DNA of 64,000 bases from an uncultured Collinsella sp. (GCA_938023085.1 CALHDP010000129.1:1-64000), one strand, 5' to 3'; positions 30,575-40,055 are shown, numbered from the stretch's first letter. Made by a program: numbers and translations. Notes: a model not told the origin generated them from the letters alone.

Positions 30575-31804
30575 CTACACGCGCGTTGCATCCTTGGGGC
30601 TCATGGTCATGCTCTGGAAGCGATTCTCCATAAAGTCATTATCGAAATACTTGCCGTAGAACTGCGCAACGGGAATATCCGGTTCCGTGCCGTTGACGCG
30701 CTGATACCAATAATCGAGCGACTGCAGCGTCATAACGCCATCGACCAGCATAATGATGGTGAAGATGACGGTAGCCGAGTAGCGGCTCTTCCACGGAATC
30801 ATGTTAATGAGCTTGAGCAGCCTCGGCAGCAGCAGCTTGATCCAGATGAGGCCGCCCAGGCCCCACAGACAGGCGAAGCCCGTGCAGGTGCGTCCGCCCG
30901 TGAGGACCACGAGCGGGTCGGGCATACCGAACAGCGTTATGTGCGAGTAGCTCCACGAGACCACGCCAAACGCGGTCTGCATAAACCAGCCCACGAACAC
31001 CTCAAAGCTGGCGCCGAGCAGGGCGCTCACCAGGAAAATGATGATGGGGTTCTTTTTATAGAAGCGGTTGAGCACCATGGTCATGAGCACGGCACCAAAG
31101 CCGTAGATGGGGCTGAAGGGGCCAAACAGCATACCGGCGCGGTCCTGGTAGACACCCGGATCGTTGACGGTCATATGCCAGATATCCTCCAGGACCAGGC
31201 CGAGTATGCAGCAGACAAAGAATACCCAGAACAGGTTGAAGTAGTTGAGCTTGATGTAGCCTTCGCCGGTTTCATCGCGCCCGAGCATGCCCTCGGCGGC
31301 GGCGTCGCGGTCGAGCATCTCCTGCAGGCGGCGCTGCAGCTCGCGCTCCTGGCGCAGCGTGGGGTCGACGGTGGCCGAAAGTGCGACGAGGATGCCGAGC
31401 TGGATGGCAGGGCGCAGCAAGAAGGGCCCGATGCCCTGGAGCATCACGTCAACCAAAAGCTCGACGACGGTAAACGCGATAAGGATATAGGACAGACGGG
31501 CGGCATTGCGACGCTGGTTCTTGATGAGGTCTAGGCCAAAGATGATCAAGATGACAGCACTGGCAGCCGAGAGCATGATGCCGGCGACGATAAGGCCGAC
31601 CGCGACGAGTGTGTTGTCGCCGAGCTTGGCGGCGGCGTTGCCATTGATGAGCGCGGTGATGACCTGCCACATAAAGGCGCCGACCGAGGGGAGCGTGCCC
31701 ACGCCGGACAGGATGCACAGGACGGCGTACACCTTAATGATGAGGGGGATCTTCTTGACCTCCGTGGCGCTGGGGACGCTGGGGTCGAGTTCGTTTCGAT
31801 CCAT
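30575..31804 (-). CDS. CmpB-type (PF06541) multi-pass membrane protein
   Basis: 409 residues from ATG 31804 (GAAAGG upstream on the minus strand); the longer frame to 31981 is upstream noise. About four helices in the N-terminal half (including IPLIIKVYAVLCILSGVGTL) precede a charged loop of about 60 residues. The second half has the FGPFSPIYGFGAVLMT and SALLGASFEVFVGWFMQ segments typical of the 'putative ABC transporter type IV' family. No ATPase is adjacent and the biological role of the family is unknown. It is divergent from purF. Confidence 0.75.
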   Translation of the reverse strand: MDRNELDPSVPSATEVKKIPLIIKVYAVLCILSGVGTLPSVGAFMWQVITALINGNAAAKLGDNTLVAVGLIVAGIMLSAASAVILIIFGLDLIKNQRRNAARLSYILIAFTVVELLVDVMLQGIGPFLLRPAIQLGILVALSATVDPTLRQERELQRRLQEMLDRDAAAEGMLGRDETGEGYIKLNYFNLFWVFFVCCILGLVLEDIWHMTVNDPGVYQDRAGMLFGPFSPIYGFGAVLMTMVLNRFYKKNPIIIFLVSALLGASFEVFVGWFMQTAFGVVSWSYSHITLFGMPDPLVVLTGGRTCTGFACLWGLGGLIWIKLLLPRLLKLINMIPWKSRYSATVIFTIIMLVDGVMTLQSLDYWYQRVNGTEPDIPVAQFYGKYFDNDFMENRFQSMTMSPKDATRV

Positions 31805-32051
31805 ACATAACCTTTCTCGTTTTGCTGTAGGTACAAGGATACGCCGCCGACCTGCCAAAAGACAGGACGAACGTCCCAATTGCAGCAATGCAAGCCCCAA
31901 CGGCGGATGAGACGCGTCGCGACGGAAGCATGCGGGATCGTCAGCCCCGAGGCGCCTGCCCAATAAAATGTCTGGCTGCAAAACGGATTATAAGCTCGGT
32001 GGGCTTTTAAAAAGCGCTGTTCATGCGCGGGAGTGCTTGTCTTGCCGTGCG

Positions 32052-32057
32052 TATAAT
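32052..32057 (+). promoter_or_regulatory. -10 box upstream of purF
   Basis: A perfect TATAAT lies 42 bases before the purF start. No matching -35 hexamer is evident at 16-18 bases. Confidence 0.4.
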
Positions 32058-32098
32058 AGGGCAGGTAACGCCAAATAACGAGGCTCTGAGGGGATGCC

Positions 32099-33769
32099 AT
32101 GTCTCAAGAAACCATCCGCGCGGCCGAGCGTGCCGCGGGACAGGTGAACGCCATGTCGACGTATGATCCGGACTCCGACCAACTGCATGAGGAATGCGGC
32201 GTTTTTGGTGTCTGGGCGCCCGATCGCGACGTGGCTCGACTGACGTACTTTGGCCTGCGTGCACTGCAGCACCGTGGCCAAGAATCGGCGGGAATCGCTG
32301 TTGGTGACGGCGGTACGGTTATGGTCCGCAAGGATCTGGGCCTGCTCGACCGTGTGTTCTCCAATGCCGACTTGTCGACGCTCTCCGGTCAGCTGGCCGT
32401 GGGTCATGTGCGCTACGGCACCGCCGGCGCCAAGAGCTGGGAAGCCTCTCAGCCGCACCTCTCTACCATCAATAGCGTCATTATCGCGCTCGCGCACAAC
32501 GGCACCCTCGTCAACACCGACGAGCTGCGCCGCCAGCTTATCGAGCTGGGCGTGCCATTCCTCTCCAACTCGGATTCCGAGGTCGCGACCAAACTCATCG
32601 GCTACTTTACTCAGCGTACAGGCCATCTGCGCGAGGGCATTCGCAAGACCATGGAGCTCGTGCGCGGCGGCTACGCCATGACGCTCATCAACGAGCAGGC
32701 GCTCTACGCATTCCGCGACCCGCACGGCATTCGCCCGCTCGTGCTGGGCAAGCTGGTGGACGAGGGTCTGGACCAGGCCGATGTCGCATCCGTTTCGCAA
32801 CTGCCGTCGCAGGACGGCGCCGCGACGGTCGACGCCACCACCCATGTCACCCGCGCCGGCGGCTGGGTCGTCGCCTCCGAGACTTGTGCGCTCGACATTG
32901 TGGGCGCCGAGTACGTCCGCGACGTCCGTCCCGGTGAGATTTTGCGCATCAGCGCCGAGGGCCTTGTGTCCGAGCAAGGCGTGCCTGCCGCCGAAGAGCC
33001 TGCTAACTGCATCTTTGAGCAGGTCTACTTCGCTCGCCCCGACTCCATCATGAACGGCAAGAGCGTCTACGCCTGCCGCTATGACATGGGTCGTCAGCTG
33101 GCACATGAGGAGCCCGTCGAGGCCGACCTGGTCATCGGCGTGCCCGACTCCGGCCTGCCGCCCGCGGAGGGCTATTCGCACGAGAGCGGCATTCCCTTTG
33201 GCGAGGGCCTCATCAAGAATCGCTATGTGGGCCGTACGTTTATCGAGCCTACGCAGGAGCTGCGTGCCATGGGCGTGCGTATGAAGCTCAACCCGCTGCG
33301 CGACAACATCGAAGGCAAGCGCCTAGTCGTCATCGACGACTCCATCGTCCGCGGTACCACCATGGTGCAGCTCGTCAAGATGCTGCGCAACGCCGGCGCC
33401 AAGGAGATTCATATCCGCATCAACTCGCCCGAGGTCATCTGGCCGTGCTTCTACGGTATCGATACCGACGTGCAGTCGCAGCTTATCAGCGCCAACAAGA
33501 CGGTCGACGAGATCTGCGAGTACATTGGCGCCGATTCGCTGGCCTTCCTTTCGGTCGAGGGCCTGCTGAAGGTCATGCCCAAGGGCGGTTACTGCGATGC
33601 GTGCTTTACCGGACGCTACCCCGTGGCGATTCCCGAGAGCTTTGGCCGCGACAAGTTTATGGAGGGCTTTAAGCCCCGCAACCTGGACAAGCCGCTGCAC
33701 TTTGACGACGACGCCGTGGTCGAGAAATACGACGACCGCAGCTGGGAAGAGGAGCACGGCGAGGCCTAA
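32099..33769 (+). CDS. purF: Amidophosphoribosyltransferase
   Basis: 556 residues, GAGGGG before ATG. A 32-residue N-terminal stretch ends at EE-C33-GVFGVW; the cysteine should become the N-terminal nucleophile after propeptide removal. The glutaminase domain contains LQHRGQESAGIA and GHVRYGT. The PRTase domain has VVIDDSIVRGTT. The DACFTGRYP stretch near the end resembles the cysteine ligand region of the Fe-S/propeptide-type (Bacillus-like) enzymes. It makes phosphoribosylamine from PRPP and glutamine, the first committed purine step. purM-purN follow after a repeat-bearing gap. Confidence 0.97.
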   Translation: MSQETIRAAERAAGQVNAMSTYDPDSDQLHEECGVFGVWAPDRDVARLTYFGLRALQHRGQESAGIAVGDGGTVMVRKDLGLLDRVFSNADLSTLSGQLAVGHVRYGTAGAKSWEASQPHLSTINSVIIALAHNGTLVNTDELRRQLIELGVPFLSNSDSEVATKLIGYFTQRTGHLREGIRKTMELVRGGYAMTLINEQALYAFRDPHGIRPLVLGKLVDEGLDQADVASVSQLPSQDGAATVDATTHVTRAGGWVVASETCALDIVGAEYVRDVRPGEILRISAEGLVSEQGVPAAEEPANCIFEQVYFARPDSIMNGKSVYACRYDMGRQLAHEEPVEADLVIGVPDSGLPPAEGYSHESGIPFGEGLIKNRYVGRTFIEPTQELRAMGVRMKLNPLRDNIEGKRLVVIDDSIVRGTTMVQLVKMLRNAGAKEIHIRINSPEVIWPCFYGIDTDVQSQLISANKTVDEICEYIGADSLAFLSVEGLLKVMPKGGYCDACFTGRYPVAIPESFGRDKFMEGFKPRNLDKPLHFDDDAVVEKYDDRSWEEEHGEA

Positions 33770-33782
33770 AATCTGCCATGTG

Positions 33783-33816
33783 GGGACAGGTTTATTTTGG
33801 TAGGTTTTACCTGCTG
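33783..33816. repeat. REP-like repeat (CAGGTTTATTTTGG family)
   Basis: The stretch starting GGGGACAGGTTTATTTTGG and ending GTAGGTTTTACCTGC recurs, diverged, at 44693-44729 and inverted at 44834-44869. It lies between purF and purM. Confidence 0.65.
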
Positions 33817-33926
33817 TTTTGTTGATATGACGGCGCGTGCTGTTATGGCACGCGCCGAAATGAACGCAACTATGAGCACCGTTTGGCGCCCGCGCGGCGC
33901 CACGGTAGTGGGAGAGGAAGGCTCAG

Positions 33927-35030
33927 ATGAGCGACAGCAAGCATGTGACGTACGAGGACGCCGGCGTCGATACCGCCGAGGGCGGCCGCGCCGTCGACGC
34001 TATTAAGCAGATGGTCAAGGACACCAACCGCCCCGAGGTTATCGGCGGCATCGGTGGCTTTGGTGGCCTGTTCTCGGCCGCCGCGCTCAAGGATATGGAG
34101 GACCCGATCTTGATCAGCGGCACCGACGGCGTGGGCACCAAGCTCGTGCTCGCCCAGATCATGGACCGTCACGAGACGGTGGGCCAGGACCTGGTCGCCA
34201 TGTGCGTCAATGACATTTTGGCTTCGGGCGCCGAGCCGCTGTTCTTCCTGGACTACGTTGCCATCGGCCACATCGAGGCCGAGCACATGGCAAAGATCAT
34301 CAAGGGTGTGGCCGACGGCTGCAAGCTCGCGGGCTGCGCGCTCGTGGGCGGCGAGATGGCCGAGCACCCCGGCGTCATGGCTCCTGCCGACTACGACCTT
34401 GCCGGATTTACCGTGGGCGTCGTCGACCGTCCCAAGATGCTCGACCCTGCGAACGTCCGCCCCGGCGACGTGATCCTGGGCCTGCCTTCCACCGGCGTGC
34501 ACTCCAACGGCTACTCGCTCGTGCGTAAGGTCATTGGCGTCGACGGTATTAAGCCGGGCACGCCCGAGGCCGCCGCTAAGGCCGAGGAGCTGAGCCGTCC
34601 GCTCGAGGAACTCGGCGGCGCATCGCTGGCAGACGCCCTGTTGGCCCCCACGCGCATCTATGTCAAGCCGATTCTGGAGCTGCTGCGCGGTGGCGCTCCG
34701 GTGCACGCCATCGCCCACATCACCGGCGGCGGCATCACCGAGAACCTCAACCGCGCGCTCGCCGACGACGTCGACGCCGTGGTCACCCGCAACGGCGCCG
34801 AGATGGGTTGGGACGTTCCGCCCGTCATCACCTACGTGTCGCGCCAGGCCGAGCTCGCGCCCAACGAGGCATGCAAGACCTTCAACATGGGCGTTGGCCT
34901 GTGCCTGATCGTCGCCCCCGAGGACGAGGCTGCCGTGACCGAGGCCCTGGTCGCGCTGGGCGAGAAGCCGTTCCGCGTGGGCGAGTGCGTCGAGGGTTCC
35001 GGTAAGGTTGTGTACTCCGATGAGCGCTAA
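33927..35030 (+). CDS. purM: Phosphoribosylformylglycinamidine cyclo-ligase
   Basis: 367 residues, GAGAGGAAGG upstream. The start YEDAGVDTAEGGRAVDAIK, GGFGGLFS, ISGTDGVGTKL and the LPSTGVHSNGYSLVR motif identify AIR synthetase, which closes the imidazole ring of AIR using ATP. It belongs to the PurM/PurL ATP-binding superfamily. purN overlaps its 3' end by 11 bases, so the pair is translationally coupled. No purL is in the window. Confidence 0.97.
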   Translation: MSDSKHVTYEDAGVDTAEGGRAVDAIKQMVKDTNRPEVIGGIGGFGGLFSAAALKDMEDPILISGTDGVGTKLVLAQIMDRHETVGQDLVAMCVNDILASGAEPLFFLDYVAIGHIEAEHMAKIIKGVADGCKLAGCALVGGEMAEHPGVMAPADYDLAGFTVGVVDRPKMLDPANVRPGDVILGLPSTGVHSNGYSLVRKVIGVDGIKPGTPEAAAKAEELSRPLEELGGASLADALLAPTRIYVKPILELLRGGAPVHAIAHITGGGITENLNRALADDVDAVVTRNGAEMGWDVPPVITYVSRQAELAPNEACKTFNMGVGLCLIVAPEDEAAVTEALVALGEKPFRVGECVEGSGKVVYSDER

Positions 35031-35721
35031 CGAGCAGATGGCTGCTGCCGAGGGCCTGGGCTTTGTGCCCTACACCCGTCCGACCGGCACCGATACGGCC
35101 GAGCCGCTCAAGATCGGTGTGCTCATCAGCGGTTCGGGTACCAACCTGCAGGCGCTGATCGATCTGATCGCCGCCGGCAAGCTCAACGCTTCGATTGAGC
35201 TTGTGGTGTCGAGCCGTCCTTCGGCTAAGGGTTTGCAGCGCGCTGAGCGCGCGGGCATCCAGACGCTCACGCTGTCCAAGGATGTCTATGCCGACCCCAT
35301 CGCCGCCGACGAGATCATCGCGCACGAGCTGCTCGAGCGCGGCTGCGAATATGTGGTCATGGCCGGTTACATGCGCATGGTGCACACGCCGCTGCTGGCG
35401 GCGTTTCCCAACCGCGTGGTCAACTTGCATCCGGCACTGCTGCCGAGCTTTACCGGCGCGCATGCGATCGACGATGCCTTTGCGCGCGGCGTCAAGGTAA
35501 CCGGTGTGACCGTGCACTTTGCCAACGAGATCTACGACAACGGCCCCATCATCGCCCAGCGCGCGCTGGCTGTCGAGGAAGGTTGGGATGTCGACACGCT
35601 CGAGGAGCACATCCACGCGATTGAGCACGTGCTGTATCCCGAGGTCGTGCAAATGCTCGCCGACGGCCGCGTCCACGTGCTGGAGAGCGGCAAGGTCGCA
35701 ATTGACGCGCCTCGCGGCTAG
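35020..35721 (+). CDS. purN: Phosphoribosylglycinamide formyltransferase
   Basis: About 233 residues if translation starts at ATG 35020, inside the end of purM; GTAAGG lies 13 bases upstream, and ATG 35038 is an alternative. A non-conserved N-terminal 28 residues lead to KIGVLISGSGTNLQALI. The formyl transfer site is seen as VNLHPALLPSFTGAHAIDDA, and VHFANEIYDNGPIIAQ holds the catalytic Asp-region pattern. It uses 10-formyl-THF to convert GAR to FGAR. It ends the purM-purN unit. Confidence 0.95.
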   Translation: MSANEQMAAAEGLGFVPYTRPTGTDTAEPLKIGVLISGSGTNLQALIDLIAAGKLNASIELVVSSRPSAKGLQRAERAGIQTLTLSKDVYADPIAADEIIAHELLERGCEYVVMAGYMRMVHTPLLAAFPNRVVNLHPALLPSFTGAHAIDDAFARGVKVTGVTVHFANEIYDNGPIIAQRALAVEEGWDVDTLEEHIHAIEHVLYPEVVQMLADGRVHVLESGKVAIDAPRG

Positions 35722-35810
35722 CGGCGCACAGTACAATTTAGCCGAGTAGTCAGGGTGGTCATTGGCGCCAAGGCGCGCGTGGCCACCTTTTGTTTTGGGT
35801 AGTCACCTGC

Positions 35811-35849
35811 GACGTTCTTTAACGACTAGTCATTTAAGAACGTCCCCGA
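35811..35849. repeat. REP-like palindrome (TTTAAGAACGTCCCC family)
   Basis: GACGTTCTT pairs with AAGAACGTC around a TTAAATGA-like centre containing actagt. It resembles the perfect palindrome at 38269-38331 in having GGGGACG outside and CTTAAATGA inside. It lies between purN and the PTS IIA gene. Confidence 0.65.
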
Positions 35850-35873
35850 TGGCTAGGTGAGAGAGGTGAGCGC

Positions 35874-36338
35874 ATGGCGGATAACGAAGCGCTGTTTACG
35901 CCTGAGCTGGTGTTTTTTGATTGGGAGTGTGCGACGCCGGATGAGGTGTTTGCGCGGCTCGAGGGCGAGCTTGCACCACGTGGCTACATTGCCGACGGTT
36001 GGCTCGACGCCGTTCTCACGCGCGAGGATGCCTATCCCACGGGCCTTGCCATGCCGGCGGCAAACATTGCCATTCCGCATACCGATCCGGGGTTTGTGGC
36101 CAAGCCCTATATCGCGGTGGTGAAGCCCGCCGCGCCCGTGACATTTAACGCTATGGCTGGCATGGGCGCTCCGGTGCCGGCGCAGATCGTCATCAATTTG
36201 GGTATTGCCGAGCCGGGCGGCCAGGTCGAGGCCCTGCAGGCACTCATGAACATCTTTATGGGCGCCGATGCCGCAGCCGACGTGCTCGGCCAGACCACGC
36301 CCCAGGGCATGGTCGACGCCATCCGCCGTCACTTCTAA
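35874..36338 (+). CDS. PTS EIIA, fructose/galactitol (type 2) family
   Basis: 154 residues with GAGAGGTG before ATG. The phosphorylation site is H69 in IAIPHTDPG, within the EIIA type-2 fold (LAMPAANIAIPHTD, then FNAMAGMGAPVPAQIVINLG). It stands alone, with no IIB or IIC next to it. It could serve a transporter encoded elsewhere, or act in regulation like EIIA-Ntr. It is of a different IIA family from the one normally paired with the mannose-type IIB-IIC-IID at 23114, so direct pairing with that set is not expected. Confidence 0.88.
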   Translation: MADNEALFTPELVFFDWECATPDEVFARLEGELAPRGYIADGWLDAVLTREDAYPTGLAMPAANIAIPHTDPGFVAKPYIAVVKPAAPVTFNAMAGMGAPVPAQIVINLGIAEPGGQVEALQALMNIFMGADAAADVLGQTTPQGMVDAIRRHF

Positions 36339-36348
36339 GGTGCCGGCT

Positions 36349-36402
36349 GCCAGAGCTGTCCCCTTTGCACCAAAATGGTGCAGATTAACTTGTCCCCCAT
36401 GT
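36349..36402. repeat. REP-like small palindrome
   Basis: TTGCACCA and TGGTGCA face each other across aaa, between TGTCCCC-containing flanks. It is of the same general type as the other TGTCCCC/GGGGACA intergenic repeats. Confidence 0.45.
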
Positions 36403-36473
36403 GCCAGGTGTGCCGCGGGGTCCGCGTTGTGACACAATGGCGTTTGTTCGATTCGTTATGCGAAAGGCCAACT

Positions 36474-37694
36474 ATGGCAAATAAGAAAAAGAACTCCGAG
36501 GCCGCGCCGACGCCCGAGCAGCAGGCCCGCGCTGCCTCCAGCTCTCGCAAGAAGCAGCGCAAGACGTACGTGTCTAAGACCGTCAAGATCGTCCTGGTGG
36601 TCATCGGCGTGCTGGCGATGCTGCTTTCCGTCTCGGCCATGGCGTGCTCCGGCCTTATGTCGCAGGCCGAGGACACCTCGGGCTACAAGCTGACCGGCGG
36701 TGTTGCTGCTACTATCAACGGCACCAACCTCACCGAGGACACCGTGACCAAGCAGATCATGAGCATGCGCACGTCCTACGGCTACACCAAGGACAAGGAC
36801 TGGGCGCAGTATCTGGTTGACAACGACCTCACGCCCAAGAAGTACCGCAAGCAGCTCATCGACTCCTACACGCAGCAGATTCTGCTTCAACAGGCACAGA
36901 AGGAGAACGGCGTGACGGTGTCGGATGAGGAGGTCGAGAAGGCTTGGAAGGACGCGTGCAAGAGCGCGGGCGGTGCCAAGGCCTTTAAGAAGACCCTCAA
37001 AACCTACGGCTATACCGAGGACACCTACAAGGACTCGCTCAAGGAGAGTCTGGCGCAACAGAAACTCAAGGATGCCGTGGCGCCCACCAGCAAGCCCAAG
37101 GACAGCGAGATCGTCGATTACATCAACGAGAACCTGTCTAACTACAACGATGCTCGCCGCTCGTCGAACATCCTGATCAAGGTTGATTCCGACGCTTCCG
37201 ACGAGGACAAGGCTGCCGCCAAGGCCAAGGCACAGGAGTGCCTGGACAAGATCAACTCCGGTGAGCTGAGCTTTGAGGACGCCGTTGAGCAGTACTCCGA
37301 GGACACCGGTTCCAAGGAGAAGAAGGGCGATGTGGGCTGGGATAAGCTCACCACTTTCGTCGACAGCTACCAGACGGCGCTCGAGGGGCTCAACAAGGGC
37401 GACGTGAGCGAAGTCGTCGAGTCGACCTATGGTTACCACATCATCAAGTGTACTGACTGCTTCCATGTCGATAATCAGGTCGATGACATCAACCAGGTGC
37501 CCAAGGCCATCAAGAAGTACGTCTCCAACGTGGTGAAGACGCAGGCGGCCAGTACTGCATACAGCGAGTGGCTGGAGCAGTACAAGAAGGACGCCGACAT
37601 TACCGTCAACCCCATGCCCAAGGACGTACCCTATAACGTGAGTCTGAAGGGCGTCACCAAGAGCTCGACCGACGATTCGTCGACGACTGAGTAA
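36474..37694 (+). CDS. Membrane-anchored PpiC-type peptidyl-prolyl isomerase/foldase
   Basis: 406 residues from ATG 36474 (CGAAAGG upstream). A basic N-terminus is followed by a hydrophobic segment (about 37-58) ending SAMAC, which could be a membrane anchor or a weak lipobox. A SurA/PrsA-type N-terminal helical region spans about 80-220. The parvulin domain runs from about 227 to 325: ARRSSNILIKV, then a KGDVGWDKLTTFVD stretch and YGYHIIKCTDC. It should assist folding of secreted proteins outside the membrane. A hairpin separates it from yqeY. Confidence 0.88.
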   Translation: MANKKKNSEAAPTPEQQARAASSSRKKQRKTYVSKTVKIVLVVIGVLAMLLSVSAMACSGLMSQAEDTSGYKLTGGVAATINGTNLTEDTVTKQIMSMRTSYGYTKDKDWAQYLVDNDLTPKKYRKQLIDSYTQQILLQQAQKENGVTVSDEEVEKAWKDACKSAGGAKAFKKTLKTYGYTEDTYKDSLKESLAQQKLKDAVAPTSKPKDSEIVDYINENLSNYNDARRSSNILIKVDSDASDEDKAAAKAKAQECLDKINSGELSFEDAVEQYSEDTGSKEKKGDVGWDKLTTFVDSYQTALEGLNKGDVSEVVESTYGYHIIKCTDCFHVDNQVDDINQVPKAIKKYVSNVVKTQAASTAYSEWLEQYKKDADITVNPMPKDVPYNVSLKGVTKSSTDDSSTTE

Positions 37695-37699
37695 TCATG

Positions 37700-37725
37700 G
37701 GGCGGTGCTCGCGCGAGCACCGCCC
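37700..37725. repeat. Perfect GC palindrome after foldase gene
   Basis: 26 bases with 13-bp perfectly complementary arms (half-site GGGCGGTGCTCGC) and no loop beyond the centre. No T-tract follows, so it is either a Rho-assisted or partial terminator or a processing hairpin. Confidence 0.6.
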
Positions 37726-37748
37726 ACGCTATTAGAGAGGATTTGCAG

Positions 37749-38192
37749 ATGACCAACGAAGAGCTGCAGAAAGAAATGATTGCGGCCATGAAGGCCAAGG
37801 ACAAGGTTCGCCTGTCCATCATTCGCCAGGTTAAGGCCGAGGTGAAGAATATCGAGGTTAACGAGCGCCGCGATGTGACCGAGGAAGACGTCAACAGCAT
37901 GATCAAGCGTTTGATTAAGCAGACGAGCGAGACGTTGGAGATGTCCATCAAGGCCGGTACCGACCAAGAGCGTACCGACAACCTGACCGAGCAGGTCAAG
38001 ATTCTGGAGAGCCTGCTGCCCGCGCAGGTTTCGGGTGAGGAGCTCGAGGCCCTGATCGAGCAGGTTATCGCCGAGCTGGGTGCCACGTCCAAGAAGCAGA
38101 TGGGCCAGGTTATGGGTGCACTCGGCAAGGCCACCGGCGGCAACTTCGATAAGCCTGCCGCGGCAAAGATCGTCGGAGCAAAGCTGGCTTAA
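37749..38192 (+). CDS. GatB/YqeY-domain protein
   Basis: 147 residues from ATG 37749 with GAGAGG eight bases upstream. The helical sequence (MTNEELQKEMIAAMKAKDKV, then LLPAQVSGEELEALI and GKATGGNFDKPAAAKIV) is the stand-alone YqeY family, related to the tRNA-binding tail of GatB. Its function is not settled; a role in aminoacyl-tRNA metabolism is suspected. A strong terminator follows. Confidence 0.9.
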   Translation: MTNEELQKEMIAAMKAKDKVRLSIIRQVKAEVKNIEVNERRDVTEEDVNSMIKRLIKQTSETLEMSIKAGTDQERTDNLTEQVKILESLLPAQVSGEELEALIEQVIAELGATSKKQMGQVMGALGKATGGNFDKPAAAKIVGAKLA

Positions 38193-38218
38193 GGGCCGAG
38201 CGGTACATAGTTGATGTT

Positions 38219-38253
38219 AAGGGGACGTGACCATTGCGGTCGCGCCCCTTTTT
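38219..38253 (+). terminator. Terminator after yqeY-like gene
   Basis: AAGGGG-x-CG-x-GACC pairs with GGTC-x-CG-x-CCCCTT around attgc, and TTTTT follows. Confidence 0.85.
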
Positions 38254-38268
38254 GCTGGGCTGGGCAAT

Positions 38269-38331
38269 CATTGGGGACGGGCTTAAATGAGTGCCCAATG
38301 AGCGGGTACTCATTTAAGCCCGTCCCCAATG
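38269..38331. repeat. Perfect long palindrome (GGGGACG...TTAAATGAGT)
   Basis: The arms at 38269-38292 and 38308-38331 are perfect 24-base complements around a 15-base loop. It is similar in layout to 35811-35849. It is intergenic, between a terminator and the next promoter region. Confidence 0.75.
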
Positions 38332-38439
38332 AGTGGGTTAAAGGTTGCGGGTTCTTTACGGGAATGTAGTGTGGGCTGCGGAAACGTGGTTCTTTCCGTA
38401 CAATAGTTCAGCTCGTGTAAACGCAGGGAAGGGACATTC

Positions 38440-39171
38440 ATGGCAGACATGATCGAGATCAAGCATCTCAACAAGTACTTTGGCGACCTGCATGTGCTCA
38501 AAGATATCAACCTCACCGTCAAACGCGGCGAGAAGCTCGTAATGATCGGGCCTTCCGGTTCGGGTAAGTCGACGCTCATCCGTTGCGTCGATTATCTGGA
38601 GGAGCCCACGTCGGGCGAGGTTGTCATCGACGGTACGCCGCTCACCAAAAAGAATCACCTGGAGATGGCTCGCAAGTATAGTTCCATGGTGTTTCAGCAG
38701 TTCAACCTGTATCCCAACATGACGGTGCTGGGCAACCTGACGCTCGCGCCCATCAAACTGCAAAAGAAGAGCAAGGAGGAGGCGACCGAGATCGCCATCG
38801 CCGCGCTCAAGCGCGTTGGCATGGCGCATAAGGCCGGCGAGTATCCGCAGAATCTCTCGGGCGGTCAGCAGCAGCGCATCGCCATCGCTCGTGCCCTGTG
38901 CACCAAGCAGCCCATCATCCTGTTTGACGAGCCGACCTCGGCACTCGACCCCGAGATGGTCCAGGAAGTCCTTGACGTTATGATTGAGCTTGCGCAGGAG
39001 GACATCACCATGATCTGCGTGACGCACGAGATGGGCTTTGCGCGCCAGGTGGCCGACCGCGTCATCTTTATGGAGGACGGCCGCATCCTGGAGGAGGGCA
39101 CACCCGAGCACTTCTTCGATAACCCCGAGAACCCGCGCTGCCGCGAGTTCCTGTCCAAGATTCTGCACTAG
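38440..39171 (+). CDS. Polar amino-acid ABC transporter ATPase (GlnQ-like)
   Basis: 243 residues, GGGAAGGGA before ATG. Walker [11 protein letters not shown]-loop [11 protein letters not shown], signature [10 protein letters not shown], Walker [15 protein letters not shown] and H-loop THEM are intact and in the spacing of the PAAT family. It powers the uptake system formed by the next three genes (binding protein and two permeases), all in one operon with gaps of 3-25 bases. Confidence 0.94.
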   Translation: MADMIEIKHLNKYFGDLHVLKDINLTVKRGEKLVMIGPSGSGKSTLIRCVDYLEEPTSGEVVIDGTPLTKKNHLEMARKYSSMVFQQFNLYPNMTVLGNLTLAPIKLQKKSKEEATEIAIAALKRVGMAHKAGEYPQNLSGGQQQRIAIARALCTKQPIILFDEPTSALDPEMVQEVLDVMIELAQEDITMICVTHEMGFARQVADRVIFMEDGRILEEGTPEHFFDNPENPRCREFLSKILH

Positions 39172-39179
39172 GCGCGGTG

Positions 39180-40055
39180 ATGGACATGACGGATATGACG
39201 AGGGCGGCCGTGTCGCGCCGTCGCTTTTTGCAGTTGGCTGGCGCCGGCATGCTTGCGCTGACGGGGACCGCGCTTACCGGTTGCGACAACTCCACCAGCG
39301 GCGAGGACTCCGACAAGGGGTCCAAGCTTGCGGCCATCAAGTCGCGTGGCCATCTGAATGCCGGCGTTAAGAAGGACGTTCCCGGCTATGGCTATTACGA
39401 CACCGCCAAGGGCCGCTTTGAGGGCATGGAAGTCGATTTGTGCTACCAGATCGCCGCTGCCGTCTTTGGCGTGAGCTACAAGGAGGCCCGCGCCCAGGAG
39501 CTAGTCGAGTTTACCGACGTAACGCCCAAGACGCGCGGTCCGCTGATCGATAACGGCCAACTCGACGTGGTCGCGGCGACCTACACCATCACCGACGAGC
39601 GCAAGAAGAGCTGGGATTTCTCGACGCCGTACCGCACCGACTACGTGGGACTCATGGTCAAGAAGCGTTCGGGCTTTACCTCGATTGAGGATTTGGATGG
39701 CAAGGTCATTGGCGTGAGCCAGGGCGCCACCACGCAGAGCCTGATCGAGCAGATGATCAAGGACAACGGCTTTAGCTGTAAGCCCGAGTTTAGGGCCTTT
39801 AGCGGCTACCCCATCATCAAGAGTTCGCTCGACGCTGGCAATATCGACGTCTTTGCCATGGACCGCTCCACGCTGGCCGGTTACATGAACGAGACCGTTG
39901 AGCTGCTGCAGCCCGAGGTCAAGTTTGGCGAGCAGGGCTACGGCGTGGCGACCAAGAAGGGCTGCGACCTTTCGGCCGTGGTCGATCAGGTGATTTGCGA
40001 TCGCCTGGCCGATGGCTGGCTCGACCAAGAGGTCAAGACCTGGGGTCTTGTATAG
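39180..40055 (+). CDS. Amino-acid ABC transporter substrate-binding lipoprotein with twin-arginine signal
   Basis: About 291 residues from ATG 39180 (further in-frame ATGs at 39186 and 39195; no ribosome site decides). The signal carries SRRRFLQLAG followed by a hydrophobic core and the lipobox LTGC with C35. This suggests Tat export followed by lipidation. The mature part is a periplasmic-binding-protein type 3 fold (GHLNAGVKKDVPGYGYYD, FEGMEVDLCYQIA, VAATYTITDERKK). It would capture an amino acid outside the membrane for the permeases downstream. Confidence 0.9.
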   Translation: MDMTDMTRAAVSRRRFLQLAGAGMLALTGTALTGCDNSTSGEDSDKGSKLAAIKSRGHLNAGVKKDVPGYGYYDTAKGRFEGMEVDLCYQIAAAVFGVSYKEARAQELVEFTDVTPKTRGPLIDNGQLDVVAATYTITDERKKSWDFSTPYRTDYVGLMVKKRSGFTSIEDLDGKVIGVSQGATTQSLIEQMIKDNGFSCKPEFRAFSGYPIIKSSLDAGNIDVFAMDRSTLAGYMNETVELLQPEVKFGEQGYGVATKKGCDLSAVVDQVICDRLADGWLDQEVKTWGLV

